Of a stretch of DNA of 64,000 nucleotides, positions 25,685 through 34,380 are shown in pieces. This stretch comes from Arthrobacter pascens (lineage in GTDB: Bacteria > Actinomycetota > Actinomycetes > Actinomycetales > Micrococcaceae). The stretch covers positions 62,001 to 126,000 of the forward strand of contig NZ_JAFHKT010000134.1 in NCBI RefSeq assembly GCF_017052465.1, read 5' to 3'. Below the pieces are notes generated by a model. It saw only the letters and a program-made list of their open reading frames with translations. It had not been told where the DNA came from and ran no database searches. Position 1 is the stretch's first letter; each line of letters starts with the position of its first letter. A program made the position numbers and the translations under genes.

Positions 25685-27085
25685 ATGTCAGTTAAAGCGC
25701 AAGAGGAAGTGCAGCTTCTGGCTGCAGACATCAGGTCGCTGCCTGCATGGAAGAACCTGAAAGAGTCAGTCATTGATCTGCAGCAGGTTCAGGTCAAGGA
25801 CGGCTCTGTCCCCGACAGCGCGAACCATGCCCGCGCCAACGCGGACATCGACAGCATCATTGCCTCGATCCAGCAGATTCAGCCTCACCTGCCGCACGAC
25901 CACGAATACCTTGAACGTGTAGTGCAGGATTTCCAGAAGTGGCAGGCTGCCGGCCTGGTCGAGCCGGACTTCCTGGATTCTCTGCTTGCCTTCCAGCCGC
26001 AGCAGTGGCGTATCAACGGTCTGCCCCACCTGGTGGTCTTCCCCATGTACACCCAGAACGGCAGTACCAACCGGTTCGTTGAGGCCGTGCTGCTCGATGT
26101 CATCTGGCCTGAGTTCATTGATGAGCTGGAGGTCACCAGGTACTCGAACAAACTCTTCGTGCCCGTGCACTTCTGGGACTTTACCCCCGGCTACGACACC
26201 AACTCGGCAGTCCTGTTCCCGGAGAGCGTGGCCGTCCGTTCCACACCGACATTCACCTGGGGAGCCATCTTTGCCGATCGCGAGGCAGCCCGCTTCCGGC
26301 GCGTTCTGAAGGCTGCAGCGGAAATCACGTCCCTGGACCTTCCTGCCGATGCTGCTGCGCTCATTGATGACCAGAAGCTGTGCCAGGAAACGTTCGTGAT
26401 GTGGGACCTGATCCACGACCGCACCCACATGCGCGGCGACCTGCCGTTCGATCCCTTCATGATCAAACAGCGCATGCCGTACTTCCTGTACTCGCTGGAA
26501 GAGCTGCGCTGCGACCTCACTGCGTTCAAGGAATCCGTCCGTATCGAAAAGGACGAAACGTCGTCTGAGCAGGCACGCAAGCACGCGAAACTCGTACAGT
26601 ACTCCGTTATTTTCGACCGCATCTTCCGCTTCGCCATCACAGGCAGCCGAGTGCGCAACTACGACGCTGTAGGCGGCCAATTGCTGTTCGCCTGGATGCA
26701 TCAGCACCGGGTCCTGCACTGGACCGATGGAAAGCTGAGCATCGACTGGAAAGATGCAGCCAAAGTTGTCGTCGAGCTGGCGCTGAGGGTTGAAGAACTC
26801 TACTGGCGGTCCATCGACCGGCCGAAGATGGCCCATTGGCTGGCGGCCTACACGATGATTTCCGAGACTTTGACCCCCCACCCTGCTTCCGTGTGGGCAA
26901 AGGGGCCGGAGGCCCTCCCCCTCGACGGACCCCCTCGTGGACTCACCGATCAGGTCCTCGACGACGAATTTCCGCTCTCAATGTTCTACGAGGCGCTCGA
27001 GAAGAAGATGCGGCCGGTCATTGAATCGACCGCCGGCATCACCGGGGACGCATCGGCACAATTCCAGGAAGAGGCATCAGAATGA
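25685..27085 (+). CDS. DUF6421 family protein, copy A
   Basis: 466-residue soluble protein of a family of unknown function known from actinobacteria. No signal peptide or membrane helix. Conserved blocks: INGLPHLVVFPMYTQNGSTN (about 110-130), PGYDTNSAVLFPESVAVRS (168-186), and WDLIHDRTHMRGDLPFDPF (240-258), followed by LYSLEELRCDLTAF (268-281). The H244-x3-H248 pair with E272/E273-x-x-R recalls zinc-hydrolase signatures, but this is only suggestive. Its stop overlaps the start of the next SDR gene by four bases (ATGA), and that gene overlaps the aldolase-like gene in the same way. A second copy lies at 54776. Confidence 0.85.
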   Translation: MSVKAQEEVQLLAADIRSLPAWKNLKESVIDLQQVQVKDGSVPDSANHARANADIDSIIASIQQIQPHLPHDHEYLERVVQDFQKWQAAGLVEPDFLDSLLAFQPQQWRINGLPHLVVFPMYTQNGSTNRFVEAVLLDVIWPEFIDELEVTRYSNKLFVPVHFWDFTPGYDTNSAVLFPESVAVRSTPTFTWGAIFADREAARFRRVLKAAAEITSLDLPADAAALIDDQKLCQETFVMWDLIHDRTHMRGDLPFDPFMIKQRMPYFLYSLEELRCDLTAFKESVRIEKDETSSEQARKHAKLVQYSVIFDRIFRFAITGSRVRNYDAVGGQLLFAWMHQHRVLHWTDGKLSIDWKDAAKVVVELALRVEELYWRSIDRPKMAHWLAAYTMISETLTPHPASVWAKGPEALPLDGPPRGLTDQVLDDEFPLSMFYEALEKKMRPVIESTAGITGDASAQFQEEASE

Positions 27086-27843
27086 CCGAGAACCTGTCCG
27101 GTCGAACCGTAGTCGTGGCCGGGTCCACGAGTGCCGCAGGAGCGGCAGTGGTCAGCGCACTCTCGAAGGCTGGTGCGAAGGTGGCGGCAGTCGACATTCT
27201 TGAGGACCGGGTCCGCGAGCTGGCCGCCGCCCACAGCAATGTCACCGGCTACACCTGCAACCTTGCGGACATGGACTCGGTGAACGAACTGGCCGCCGCC
27301 GTCCGGAGCGAACTCGGTCCTGTCGACGGACTTATCCACCTCGTCGGAGGCTGGCGAGGTGGCAAGGGCGTTAAGGACCAGGCGGATGACGACTGGGATT
27401 TCCTCCAGACCGGCATCATGACGACCCTGCGGAATACCAGCCGCGCGTTTTTCGATGATTTGATCCAGTCGCCGGCAGGACGGCTTGCGATTGTGTCGGC
27501 GGAGTCGGTGGCCAGCCCCACGGCCGACAATGCCGCCTACGCTGCCGTGAAGTCCGCGGCGGAAGCCTGGACGCTGGCAGTTGCAGACGGTTTCGAAAAG
27601 AACTCGGAAGGGCCGCTCTCGTCGGCAAGCCTGGTGTTTGTCGTCAAGGCACTGCTCGACGAACGCATGCGTGCAGCCCAGCCGGAGCGAAAGTTCCCTG
27701 GCTTCACGCATGTTGATGTACTCGCCGAGGCTGTCGTCGACGTTTTTGACGCGGACGCCGGTGAACTGAACGGCAAGCGGATCCGTCTGGGTACATCATC
27801 GAAGGCCACCGCTGACGCTGCTCTCAGCGGAGCACAGCGATGA
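27082..27843 (+). CDS. SDR-family oxidoreductase, partner of DUF6421
   Basis: 253-residue short-chain dehydrogenase. The nucleotide loop is AGSTSAAGAAVVSAL, an unusual variant of TGxxxGxG, followed by VAAVDI, where Asp suggests NAD(H). LVGGWRGG takes the place of the NNAG motif. The catalytic Ser (IVSAES) and Tyr-x-x-x-Lys (AAYAAVKSAAEAW) are intact. Coupled by four-base overlaps to DUF6421 upstream and the aldolase-like gene downstream. The closest relative in the window is 54003-54779, which keeps the same LIHLVGGWRGG motif. Presumably it oxidises or reduces a product made or used by its two partners. Confidence 0.9.
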   Translation: MTENLSGRTVVVAGSTSAAGAAVVSALSKAGAKVAAVDILEDRVRELAAAHSNVTGYTCNLADMDSVNELAAAVRSELGPVDGLIHLVGGWRGGKGVKDQADDDWDFLQTGIMTTLRNTSRAFFDDLIQSPAGRLAIVSAESVASPTADNAAYAAVKSAAEAWTLAVADGFEKNSEGPLSSASLVFVVKALLDERMRAAQPERKFPGFTHVDVLAEAVVDVFDADAGELNGKRIRLGTSSKATADAALSGAQR

Positions 27844-28931
27844 CTGGCCCCCTCCACAACCCTGCGGTGAGGGGATTTGCCTCGGATAACTACGCCGGTG
27901 CACATCCGGAGGTTATCGAGGCAATCAGCGTGGCGAATCTTGGTCACGTGGTGGCCTACGGCGAAGACGAGTACACAGAACGGCTGCAGGACGTCATTAA
28001 GGCGCACTTCGGGCCTGGGGCAGACGCCTACCCTGTTTTCAATGGCACCGGCGCCAACGTGCTGTCGCTGCAGACACTGCTCCCCCGCTGGGGAGCAGTG
28101 ATCTGCGCCGACACCGCCCACATCAATACCGACGAGAATGCGGCGCCGGAACGGGTTGCCGGCATCAAGCTTCTTCCGGTCGCCACTACGGACGGCAAAC
28201 TGACTCCGGAGCTAATCGACAAAGAAGCCTGGGGCTGGGGTGATGAGCACAGGGCTCAGCCGCTGGCTGTGTCGATCACCCAGACAACTGAGGTAGGAAC
28301 CTGCTACACACCCGAAGAAGTGCAGCGCATAGCTGAGCATGTGCACTCCCGGGGAATGAAACTGCATATGGACGGCGCCCGTCTCGCCAATGCCGCGGCC
28401 CATCTTGGAGTCCCGTTCAAGGCCTTCACTGCGGATGCCGGCGTGGACATTGTCTCCTTTGGAGGCACGAAGAACGGACTTCTCTATGGAGAAGCCGTCA
28501 TCGTCCTGGATCCTGAGACAGGCACAGGCATGAAGCACCTCCGCAAGATGGACATGCAGCTCGCCTCAAAGATGCGCTTTGTCTCTGCCCAATTGATCGC
28601 GCTCCTCGAGTCCGACCTCTGGCTGCGTTCAGCTTCACACGCAAACGAGATGGCTTCGCGTCTCCGCAGGGGCATCGAGACCATCGACGGTGTCCAGGTC
28701 ACCCGGGAAACGCAGTCAAATGGCGTCTTTGCGGCGCTGCCGCCGGAGGCGGCGGATAGCGTGCGGCGTTCCTTCCGGTTCTACGACTGGGACAGGGCCA
28801 TCGGCGAGGTGCGGTGGATGTGTTCGTTCGACACCACTGACGAAGACGTTGACGGCCTGGTTTCCGCAGTCAGGGACGCTGTGGCAGGCGTCAGGACCTC
28901 TCTCCCCCTGGAGACCGCCGGACGGCTGTAG
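27840..28931 (+). CDS. threonine-aldolase-like / beta-eliminating lyase PLP enzyme
   Basis: 363-residue fold-type I PLP enzyme of the low-specificity threonine aldolase group. The PLP lysine is Lys211 in SFGGTKNGLLYGEA; the Asp and Arg that bind the cofactor are in HMDGARLANAA, and the N-terminal FASDNYAGAHPEV is typical. Family members cleave beta-hydroxy amino acids to glycine plus an aldehyde. It is the third gene of a run with overlapping stop and start codons (ATGA), so the three proteins are probably made in equal amounts. A hairpin terminator follows at 28940. An aldehyde released here could be the substrate of the SDR; that is inference. Confidence 0.88.
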   Translation: MTGPLHNPAVRGFASDNYAGAHPEVIEAISVANLGHVVAYGEDEYTERLQDVIKAHFGPGADAYPVFNGTGANVLSLQTLLPRWGAVICADTAHINTDENAAPERVAGIKLLPVATTDGKLTPELIDKEAWGWGDEHRAQPLAVSITQTTEVGTCYTPEEVQRIAEHVHSRGMKLHMDGARLANAAAHLGVPFKAFTADAGVDIVSFGGTKNGLLYGEAVIVLDPETGTGMKHLRKMDMQLASKMRFVSAQLIALLESDLWLRSASHANEMASRLRRGIETIDGVQVTRETQSNGVFAALPPEAADSVRRSFRFYDWDRAIGEVRWMCSFDTTDEDVDGLVSAVRDAVAGVRTSLPLETAGRL

Positions 28932-28939
28932 TTAGTCAA

Positions 28940-28971
28940 GGGGGTTCGCCGACGCCAGGCGGTGAACCCCC
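28940..28971 (+). terminator. terminator of the DUF6421 operon
   Basis: GGGGGTTC (28940-28947) pairs with GAACCCCC (28964-28971), with inner GCC/GGC pairing. It lies 9 bases after the aldolase-like stop. No long T-run. Confidence 0.6.
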
Positions 28972-28984
28972 TCTCAGCATGTCC

Positions 28985-29212
28985 TGGACGTATCAACCTC
29001 TTTGGTGAAGAAGAATTGAATGCCCCTGCCGACCCATTCACGGTAAGAAACCAGCCGGACAGGACACGGCTGTCCTGGACGAACAGTCCGTGCGGATATT
29101 CCGCGTGCATGTCTCCGTTCTGCAAAGAAATGCAGAACGACGTTCCTTCCACCAGAGTGACTGTACCGGCACCTACAGGGCCAGCAGCAGTGTCAGCATT
29201 CCATCCAGCCAT
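28985..29212 (-). pseudogene. N-terminal remnant of an amylo-alpha-1,6-glucosidase-like gene
   Basis: The minus strand encodes GTVTLVEGTSFCISLQNGDM and PHGLFVQDSRVLSGWFLTVN, the hallmark opening of the N-terminal domain of glycogen-debranching-like (amylo-alpha-1,6-glucosidase) proteins, from an ATG at 29212. After about 65 residues the similarity ends and the frame runs into the opposite strand of the aldolase-like gene, so more than 600 residues of the family are missing. The 29213-29453 stretch shows nothing else recognised. Confidence 0.6.
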
Positions 29213-29453
29213 CGTTCTGGTCCCCTCAAAACCGGCGCCGGCCTTTTTTGATGAGGAATCGTATGCCGCCGCCTACTGCTTTTTCGCTGACGCTACGCTC
29301 GCTGGACTTGGAATTCCAGACTTCAGAAGCACGAAGCATGACCGACACAAACCAGTTTGTTGCGGGTTCCGGGCAGGCGCATGTCACCGGAACTCGGGCA
29401 CGATTGCAGGCTCAATGCCCATGTGGCATGAGACGCCAACAGGAATGTACGGG

Positions 29454-30434
29454 TCAGTCACGAACAATGGACGCCACGGGGCTATCCAAGTGAACCTCGA
29501 AAGCATCGGTCGTCCAATCGATGAAGTCCTCGGCCGCTTCGCACAGTGCAGCCATGGTTACCGCGAGGAGAGGGTTCATATCTGAAGCGCGGTGCGCGAC
29601 ATGGACCATCCGCCGCGGCGGGTCCATCAGCCGATGAAACGCGATGCCCCGGTCGATACCCAACGCCAACGCCGGCACGAGGGCCACACCAATGGTTTCT
29701 TTGACCAGGCCCCTGATGACGTCAAAATCGTTGCTGTGGAACCCGATGTTCGGCTCGAAGCCGGCCAATTGGCACATCTCCCAAAAATTTTCCGCGCCTG
29801 CAGACCCAACCTCGTTCGTGATCCAATTCTCGTTCGCGAAATCCTCAAGCGGGACCTTGTCACCCGTTTTTCCTGCGGTATGTGCAGCGCTGATGACCAC
29901 CAACTCTTCATCGAGAATTGGTTGAATGACCAAGCCTTCCGGGCGTGGTATCGGCACCCTGGCGTACTCATAAATGATTCCCAGGTCCGTCAGGCCCTCC
30001 AGGACGGAGTTGGCCAGGCCCTTTTGGAGGCTGATGTCTTCCAAGGATATGTCGGCAGATGCGTAGCGCATTGAAAGCCGTGACAAGGTCCGGGGCACCA
30101 GCTGCGCAGCCGCTGTTCCGGAAGCGCCAATACGGAGACTGCCTTGGGAACCCGAGGCGTAGGCCTGCATTTCATCCTCGGCCCTGGCCACCTGCCGGAG
30201 GACTATGTCGGCGTGCGCGCTCATTGCAAGGCCGGCAGGCGTTGGCCAGAGGCTTCTGGGCCCCCGTTCGAAGAGGTCAACGCCAAGGGCTTTTTCCAAG
30301 GCAGCTATTTGCTGTGATACTGCAGAAGTGGTGTAGCCCAGCTTCTTCGCCGCTGCCGTGTGAGATCCGGTTTCTATCACCATCTGCAGGGTTCGCAGAT
30401 TGATGATGTTCAGGTTTCCCTTGACCAACCGCAT
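29454..30434 (-). CDS. LysR-family transcriptional regulator
   Basis: 326-residue regulator. N-terminal helix-turn-helix at about residues 10-65 (LRTLQMVIETGSHTAAAKKL, TTSAVSQQIAALEKALGVDL, FERGPR) and a C-terminal periplasmic-binding-like effector domain beginning LRIGASGTAAAQLVP. It follows the DapE gene by 67 bases on the same strand and may be co-transcribed with it and the aldehyde dehydrogenase at 31591. LysR proteins usually act on a divergent gene; here no divergent partner is adjacent, so the target is unclear. Confidence 0.92.
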   Translation of the reverse strand: MRLVKGNLNIINLRTLQMVIETGSHTAAAKKLGYTTSAVSQQIAALEKALGVDLFERGPRSLWPTPAGLAMSAHADIVLRQVARAEDEMQAYASGSQGSLRIGASGTAAAQLVPRTLSRLSMRYASADISLEDISLQKGLANSVLEGLTDLGIIYEYARVPIPRPEGLVIQPILDEELVVISAAHTAGKTGDKVPLEDFANENWITNEVGSAGAENFWEMCQLAGFEPNIGFHSNDFDVIRGLVKETIGVALVPALALGIDRGIAFHRLMDPPRRMVHVAHRASDMNPLLAVTMAALCEAAEDFIDWTTDAFEVHLDSPVASIVRD

Positions 30435-30500
30435 GTCTTCTCCTTGCGCTAATCCGGCATAGCCAGCGGGGCCTGCTCATTCTATTCGGGCAGAAGCCCC

Positions 30501-31580
30501 TTACGTCAGCCAATCCAGCAACGCTCCCAGGCATTTCCTGACGTCTGATGCGAGGACATGCTCGTCGTCGGTGTGTGCAAGGAGCGCGTCCCCCGGCCCA
30601 AAATTGACAGCAGGGATCCCCAGTTCGGCGAACCTGGCGACGTCGGTCCAGCCGTACTTCGGTTGGGGGGTGCCCCCGACAGCACTGACCAGGCTCTGGA
30701 CGGCAGTATTTCCCAACCCCGGCCGGGCGCCGCCGGCAGCGTCAGTGCGAACCAGCTGGTAACCGTTCAGGAGATGTCGAACGTGCTCTTCGGCCTGATC
30801 CACCGACTTGTCGGGTGCAAATCTGTAGTTGATGTCAACGTAGGCGGCATCGGGGATGACGTTACCGGCGATTCCTCCGCCAATACCCACGGCGTTCAGC
30901 CCCTCACGGTATTCCAGGCCGTCCACGTATACGGAGGCCGGCTGGTAGTCACGCAGGGTTGAAAGCAGGTCAGCGAGCTTGTGGACGGCGTTGTCACCCA
31001 TCCATGCCCGAGCTGAGTGTGCGGCTGTTCCTTCCGTTGCGGCACGTAGACGCAGTGTTCCGTTGCAGCCGGCTTCTACCAGGCCGTTTGTCGGTTCCAG
31101 AAGTACCGCCAGATCTGCATTCAGCAGTGCTCTCGCCTGTGTTGCCACCCGGAGGAGGCCGCTCTTGGCCGCCTCCACTTCTTCATGGTCATAGAAGACG
31201 AATGTAAGGTCCTTCTCGGGACGGGCGAGGTGATGGGCCAGGGCAAGCTGAACAGCTACTCCCCCCTTCATGTCCGTTGCTCCGCGGCCGTAAAGGGTCT
31301 CCCCTAGCCATCGGCTCGGAACTGATCCGCGCGCTTCTGCTGCGCTTGGAAGCGGAACAGTATCAAGATGCCCTGCCAGGAGGACCCGTTCAGCTCGTCC
31401 AAGTTCAGTTCGGGCCACGACGGTATCTCCGAAACGGGTGACGTTCAGATGCGGCTGCCGCTTCAACGACTCTTCAACGACATCTGCGATGGTCTTTTCG
31501 TAGCCGGAAACACTGGGGATATCGATGAGGTCAGCGGTTAACTCTGCGACGTCCTTGCTCAGGTCCAGAAATTTACTCAT
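30501..31580 (-). CDS. dapE: succinyl-diaminopimelate desuccinylase (M20 family)
   Basis: 359-residue zinc hydrolase that removes succinate from N-succinyl-LL-diaminopimelate in lysine and peptidoglycan synthesis. Metal and catalytic motifs: LLAGHLDTVPLP (His, Asp), LYGRGATDMKGGVAVQLALA (bridging Asp), FYDHEEVEAAKSG (Glu pair) and the dimer-domain histidine in GTAAHSARAWMG. The wording matches actinobacterial DapE closely, more than generic M20 peptidases. I chose the ATG at 31580; it lies 10 bases after the upstream dehydrogenase. It is not next to dapD, as is usual, but in an operon with an aminobutyraldehyde-type dehydrogenase, so a related amidohydrolase role cannot be excluded. Confidence 0.82.
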   Translation of the reverse strand: MSKFLDLSKDVAELTADLIDIPSVSGYEKTIADVVEESLKRQPHLNVTRFGDTVVARTELGRAERVLLAGHLDTVPLPSAAEARGSVPSRWLGETLYGRGATDMKGGVAVQLALAHHLARPEKDLTFVFYDHEEVEAAKSGLLRVATQARALLNADLAVLLEPTNGLVEAGCNGTLRLRAATEGTAAHSARAWMGDNAVHKLADLLSTLRDYQPASVYVDGLEYREGLNAVGIGGGIAGNVIPDAAYVDINYRFAPDKSVDQAEEHVRHLLNGYQLVRTDAAGGARPGLGNTAVQSLVSAVGGTPQPKYGWTDVARFAELGIPAVNFGPGDALLAHTDDEHVLASDVRKCLGALLDWLT

Positions 31581-31590
31581 GGGCTTACTT

Positions 31591-33021
31591 TCAGGCGTCG
31601 AGTGCACTCATGACGTGCTTGATGCGGGTGTAGTCCTCCACGCCGTACATGGAGAGGTCTTTGCCGTAGCCGGACTGCTTGAAGCCGCCGTGGGGCATTT
31701 CGGCGGTGAGGAGGATGTGCGTGTTAATCCAGACGGCGCCGAAGTCCAGGTCGCGGCTGAGGCGCATAGCGGTGCCGTGGTTGGACGTCCAGACGCTCGA
31801 GGCCAAGGCGTATTCCACGCCGTTGGCCAGTTCAACGGCTTCTTCCTCGGTGCTGAACTTCTGCACCGTGATCACGGGGCCGAAGGTCTCCTTCTGGACC
31901 ACGTCGTCGGTCTGCTTGGCGCCGGTGATGATGGTGGGCTCGAAGAAGTAGCCCTTCTCCCCCGCCTGACGGCCACCCGTTTCGATTTTGCAGTGGAGGG
32001 GCAGATGATCGACCACCGACCTGACCGCGTTGAAGTGGTTGACGTTGTTCAGCGGGCCGAAATAGTTGTCTTCGTCGTTCTGCGAACCGGTGTGCAGGGT
32101 CCGGGTGTGCTCCACCATTGCTGTGACCAGATCCTCGTGCACCGAATCCTCCACCAGCACGCGGGTGATAGCAGTGCAGTCCTGGCCGGCATTGAAGAAC
32201 GCGAACTCGGCGATTGCCGCGGCGCTCTTCTTGATATCGGCGTCCTTGAAGACGATGGCCGGAGCCTTGCCGCCGAGCTCCAAGTGGGCGCGCTTGAGGC
32301 CCCTTGCGGCACCGGACGCCACGGCGATACCGGCCCGGACGGAACCGGTAATGGACACCAGGCCGGGGACCTCGTGGTCCACCATCATCGCGCCGGTTTC
32401 GCCCGTGCCCAGCACAACGTTCAGGACGCCCGCCGGCAGGATCTCACCGGCTAGCCGGGCAAGCACCAGGGTGGACTCCGGGGTGGTGTCGGAGGGCTTG
32501 AGGACAACTGTGTTGCCCGCGGCCAGCGCGGGCCCGATCTTCCAGATGGCCATCAGGAACGGGTAGTTCCACGGTGCCACCTGTGCTACCACGCCGATGG
32601 GTTCGCGGCGGACGTAGGAGGTGTGCCCCTCGAAGTACTCCCCGGCGGACTTGCCCTCCAGGATGCGGGCGGCCCCGGCGAAGAAGCGCAGCTGGTCGGC
32701 GCCGGCGGCCACTTCCTCGGAGGCGATCAGGGAGCGCACCTGGCCGGTGTTGCGGTGCTGGGCTTCAACCAGTTCATCGCTGTTGGCCTCCACGGCGTCG
32801 GCGAGCTTGAGCAGCATGAGCTGGCGCTGGCCCGGGGTGACGTGCTTCCAGGTCTTGAAGGCGTCCTGCGCCGCGGCCATGGCGGCATCCACATCCGCCT
32901 GAACCGAAATGGGCGACTGGGCCACCACGTCCCCATTGGTGGGGTTGATGATGTCCAGCCGGCCGGTGCCGGCCGGGGTGACGAACTCCCCGTTGATGAA
33001 GTTCTGGAGGGTCTGATGCAT
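31591..33021 (-). CDS. gamma-aminobutyraldehyde-type aldehyde dehydrogenase
   Basis: 476-residue NAD-dependent dehydrogenase. Cofactor site QVAPWNYPFLMAIWKIGPAL, general base in LELGGKAPAIVF, catalytic Cys in FFNAGQDCTAITR, C-terminal PHGGFKQSGYGKDLSMYG. The last motifs are typical of 4-aminobutyraldehyde and betaine-aldehyde class enzymes. The start is taken as the ATG at 33021; a TTG at 33036 is possible. It lies 129 bases downstream of the FAD oxidoreductase gene and 10 bases upstream of dapE. It could oxidise the open-chain aldehyde form of a pyrroline made by the neighbouring dehydrogenase complex. Confidence 0.9.
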   Translation of the reverse strand: MHQTLQNFINGEFVTPAGTGRLDIINPTNGDVVAQSPISVQADVDAAMAAAQDAFKTWKHVTPGQRQLMLLKLADAVEANSDELVEAQHRNTGQVRSLIASEEVAAGADQLRFFAGAARILEGKSAGEYFEGHTSYVRREPIGVVAQVAPWNYPFLMAIWKIGPALAAGNTVVLKPSDTTPESTLVLARLAGEILPAGVLNVVLGTGETGAMMVDHEVPGLVSITGSVRAGIAVASGAARGLKRAHLELGGKAPAIVFKDADIKKSAAAIAEFAFFNAGQDCTAITRVLVEDSVHEDLVTAMVEHTRTLHTGSQNDEDNYFGPLNNVNHFNAVRSVVDHLPLHCKIETGGRQAGEKGYFFEPTIITGAKQTDDVVQKETFGPVITVQKFSTEEEAVELANGVEYALASSVWTSNHGTAMRLSRDLDFGAVWINTHILLTAEMPHGGFKQSGYGKDLSMYGVEDYTRIKHVMSALDA

Positions 33022-33150
33022 GTTGAAGTCGTCCAATCTGCGCGCCGGAATTGCGACGCTGGGCCGTGCTGCTGTACGAGCGTTTTTTCTACTGGGATTT
33101 AGTGGAGCCTAACGCGAAAGCCTTTTCTCCAGTGGTGCCGAGCCAGCTGC

Positions 33151-34380
33151 CTATGCGGGGACATGTACCTCGGTCGCGGGGTTGGCGGTAGTTCCCGGTG
33201 TAGCAGCCGGTGCGTCCTGCTTCGAGCCCGCGAACCTGTCGACCCGCAAACCCGACAGGAAATGATGCGTTGGTCCAGAGCCTTTGATGAGGTCAACCAC
33301 GAGCTGACCAGTCAGGGGAGCAAGGGCCAGGCCGTCTCCTTCGTGCCCAGCGGCGATGATGTAGCCATCCACCTCAGCTGCCCGGTCAATGATGGGAAGT
33401 CCGTCCCCCGTGTACGGCCGGAAACCGGTCATGGTGCGGATGATCCGCGTCTTTGCCAGTTCCGGAGCGATTCGGGCGGCATGCGCAGCGATGGTGGCGA
33501 TGACGTCCTGGTTGGGCCGCTTGTCGAAGCCGGCGAATTCGCGGCTCCCGCCGATAAGAAGGTTGCCGGACACGGTTTGGCCGAGCGAAAGTCCGACACC
33601 ATAGGGCGGCGCGTCATCGTTATCTGAGCGCAGGTGCTTCGATGCGATGTATTGGGCGTCGAGTAGGCATCCGGTCACCTTCTTGGGGATGGACTCGGAG
33701 ATGAGTATGGTTCCGCGGCGGGGCTGCACCGGGATGTCGATGTTGGACAATGCCCCCACACTCTTTGCATAGGGACCCGCAGCGTTGATGACGAGTCCGG
33801 TAGAAATGCTTCCGCGGGTCGTCTCGACCGACGTCACCTTACCTCGCTCGGTATTCACTGCGATTACTTCGCTGTGAGTTAGGTGCACGGCTCCATGACG
33901 TTTGGCGGCCCGGAAGAAGGCGGCGTTCAGGGCAAGCGGGTTCACGTCCGCGTCGTCGGGGCTGAAAGAGGCACCCAAAATGTGGGGGGCCAGGAACGGT
34001 TGGGCTGCGCGGGCCGCGTCCCCGTCAATCAAGGAAACGGAGATGCCCGCCTTGCGCTGTTTTTCGATGAAGTCCTTCATGAACTCCATGTGGCGTGGGG
34101 TTTCGATGACGACCATGCCGCCATCACTCTCAAACTCCACGCTCTGTTCCAGTTCGGCCTCAAGCGTGTCATACATTCGCCGGCTGGCCATGGCCAGTTC
34201 CATATGTAGACCAGGCCGTTTGGACTGCATGAAGATGGCCTTGTCACAGGAGCCTGATGCTCCGGATCCCGGGCCGTTCTTGTCCACGATGACTACCTTG
34301 AGGCCTTGCTGTGCAAGGCGGAAGGCGATGGAACTGCCGGATACTCCTGCGCCGATAACGACGGCATCTGCCGTTTTCAT
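33151..34380 (-). CDS. FAD-dependent amino-acid oxidoreductase (DAO family, HcnC / beta-subunit like)
   Basis: 409-residue flavoprotein of the D-amino-acid oxidase / glycine oxidase fold. FAD-binding GAGVSGSSIAFRLAQQGLKV at the N terminus, INAAGPYAKSVGAL in the middle, and a C-terminal TGFRPYTGDGLPIID and AGHEGDGLALAPLTG motif. It overlaps the upstream gene by four bases. With the next three genes it forms the catalytic subunit of a heteromeric dehydrogenase like HcnABC, sarcosine-oxidase-like enzymes or D-hydroxyproline dehydrogenase. The C-terminal tail, rich in Pro, Ala and Thr, is an extension. Confidence 0.88.
   Translation of the reverse strand: MKTADAVVIGAGVSGSSIAFRLAQQGLKVVIVDKNGPGSGASGSCDKAIFMQSKRPGLHMELAMASRRMYDTLEAELEQSVEFESDGGMVVIETPRHMEFMKDFIEKQRKAGISVSLIDGDAARAAQPFLAPHILGASFSPDDADVNPLALNAAFFRAAKRHGAVHLTHSEVIAVNTERGKVTSVETTRGSISTGLVINAAGPYAKSVGALSNIDIPVQPRRGTILISESIPKKVTGCLLDAQYIASKHLRSDNDDAPPYGVGLSLGQTVSGNLLIGGSREFAGFDKRPNQDVIATIAAHAARIAPELAKTRIIRTMTGFRPYTGDGLPIIDRAAEVDGYIIAAGHEGDGLALAPLTGQLVVDLIKGSGPTHHFLSGLRVDRFAGSKQDAPAATPGTTANPATEVHVPA

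Noticed and set aside
25766..26881. A 371-codon minus-strand frame opposite DUF6421 copy A
   Set aside because: Antisense shadow; the plus-strand protein is conserved with the second copy at 54776, which settles the strand.
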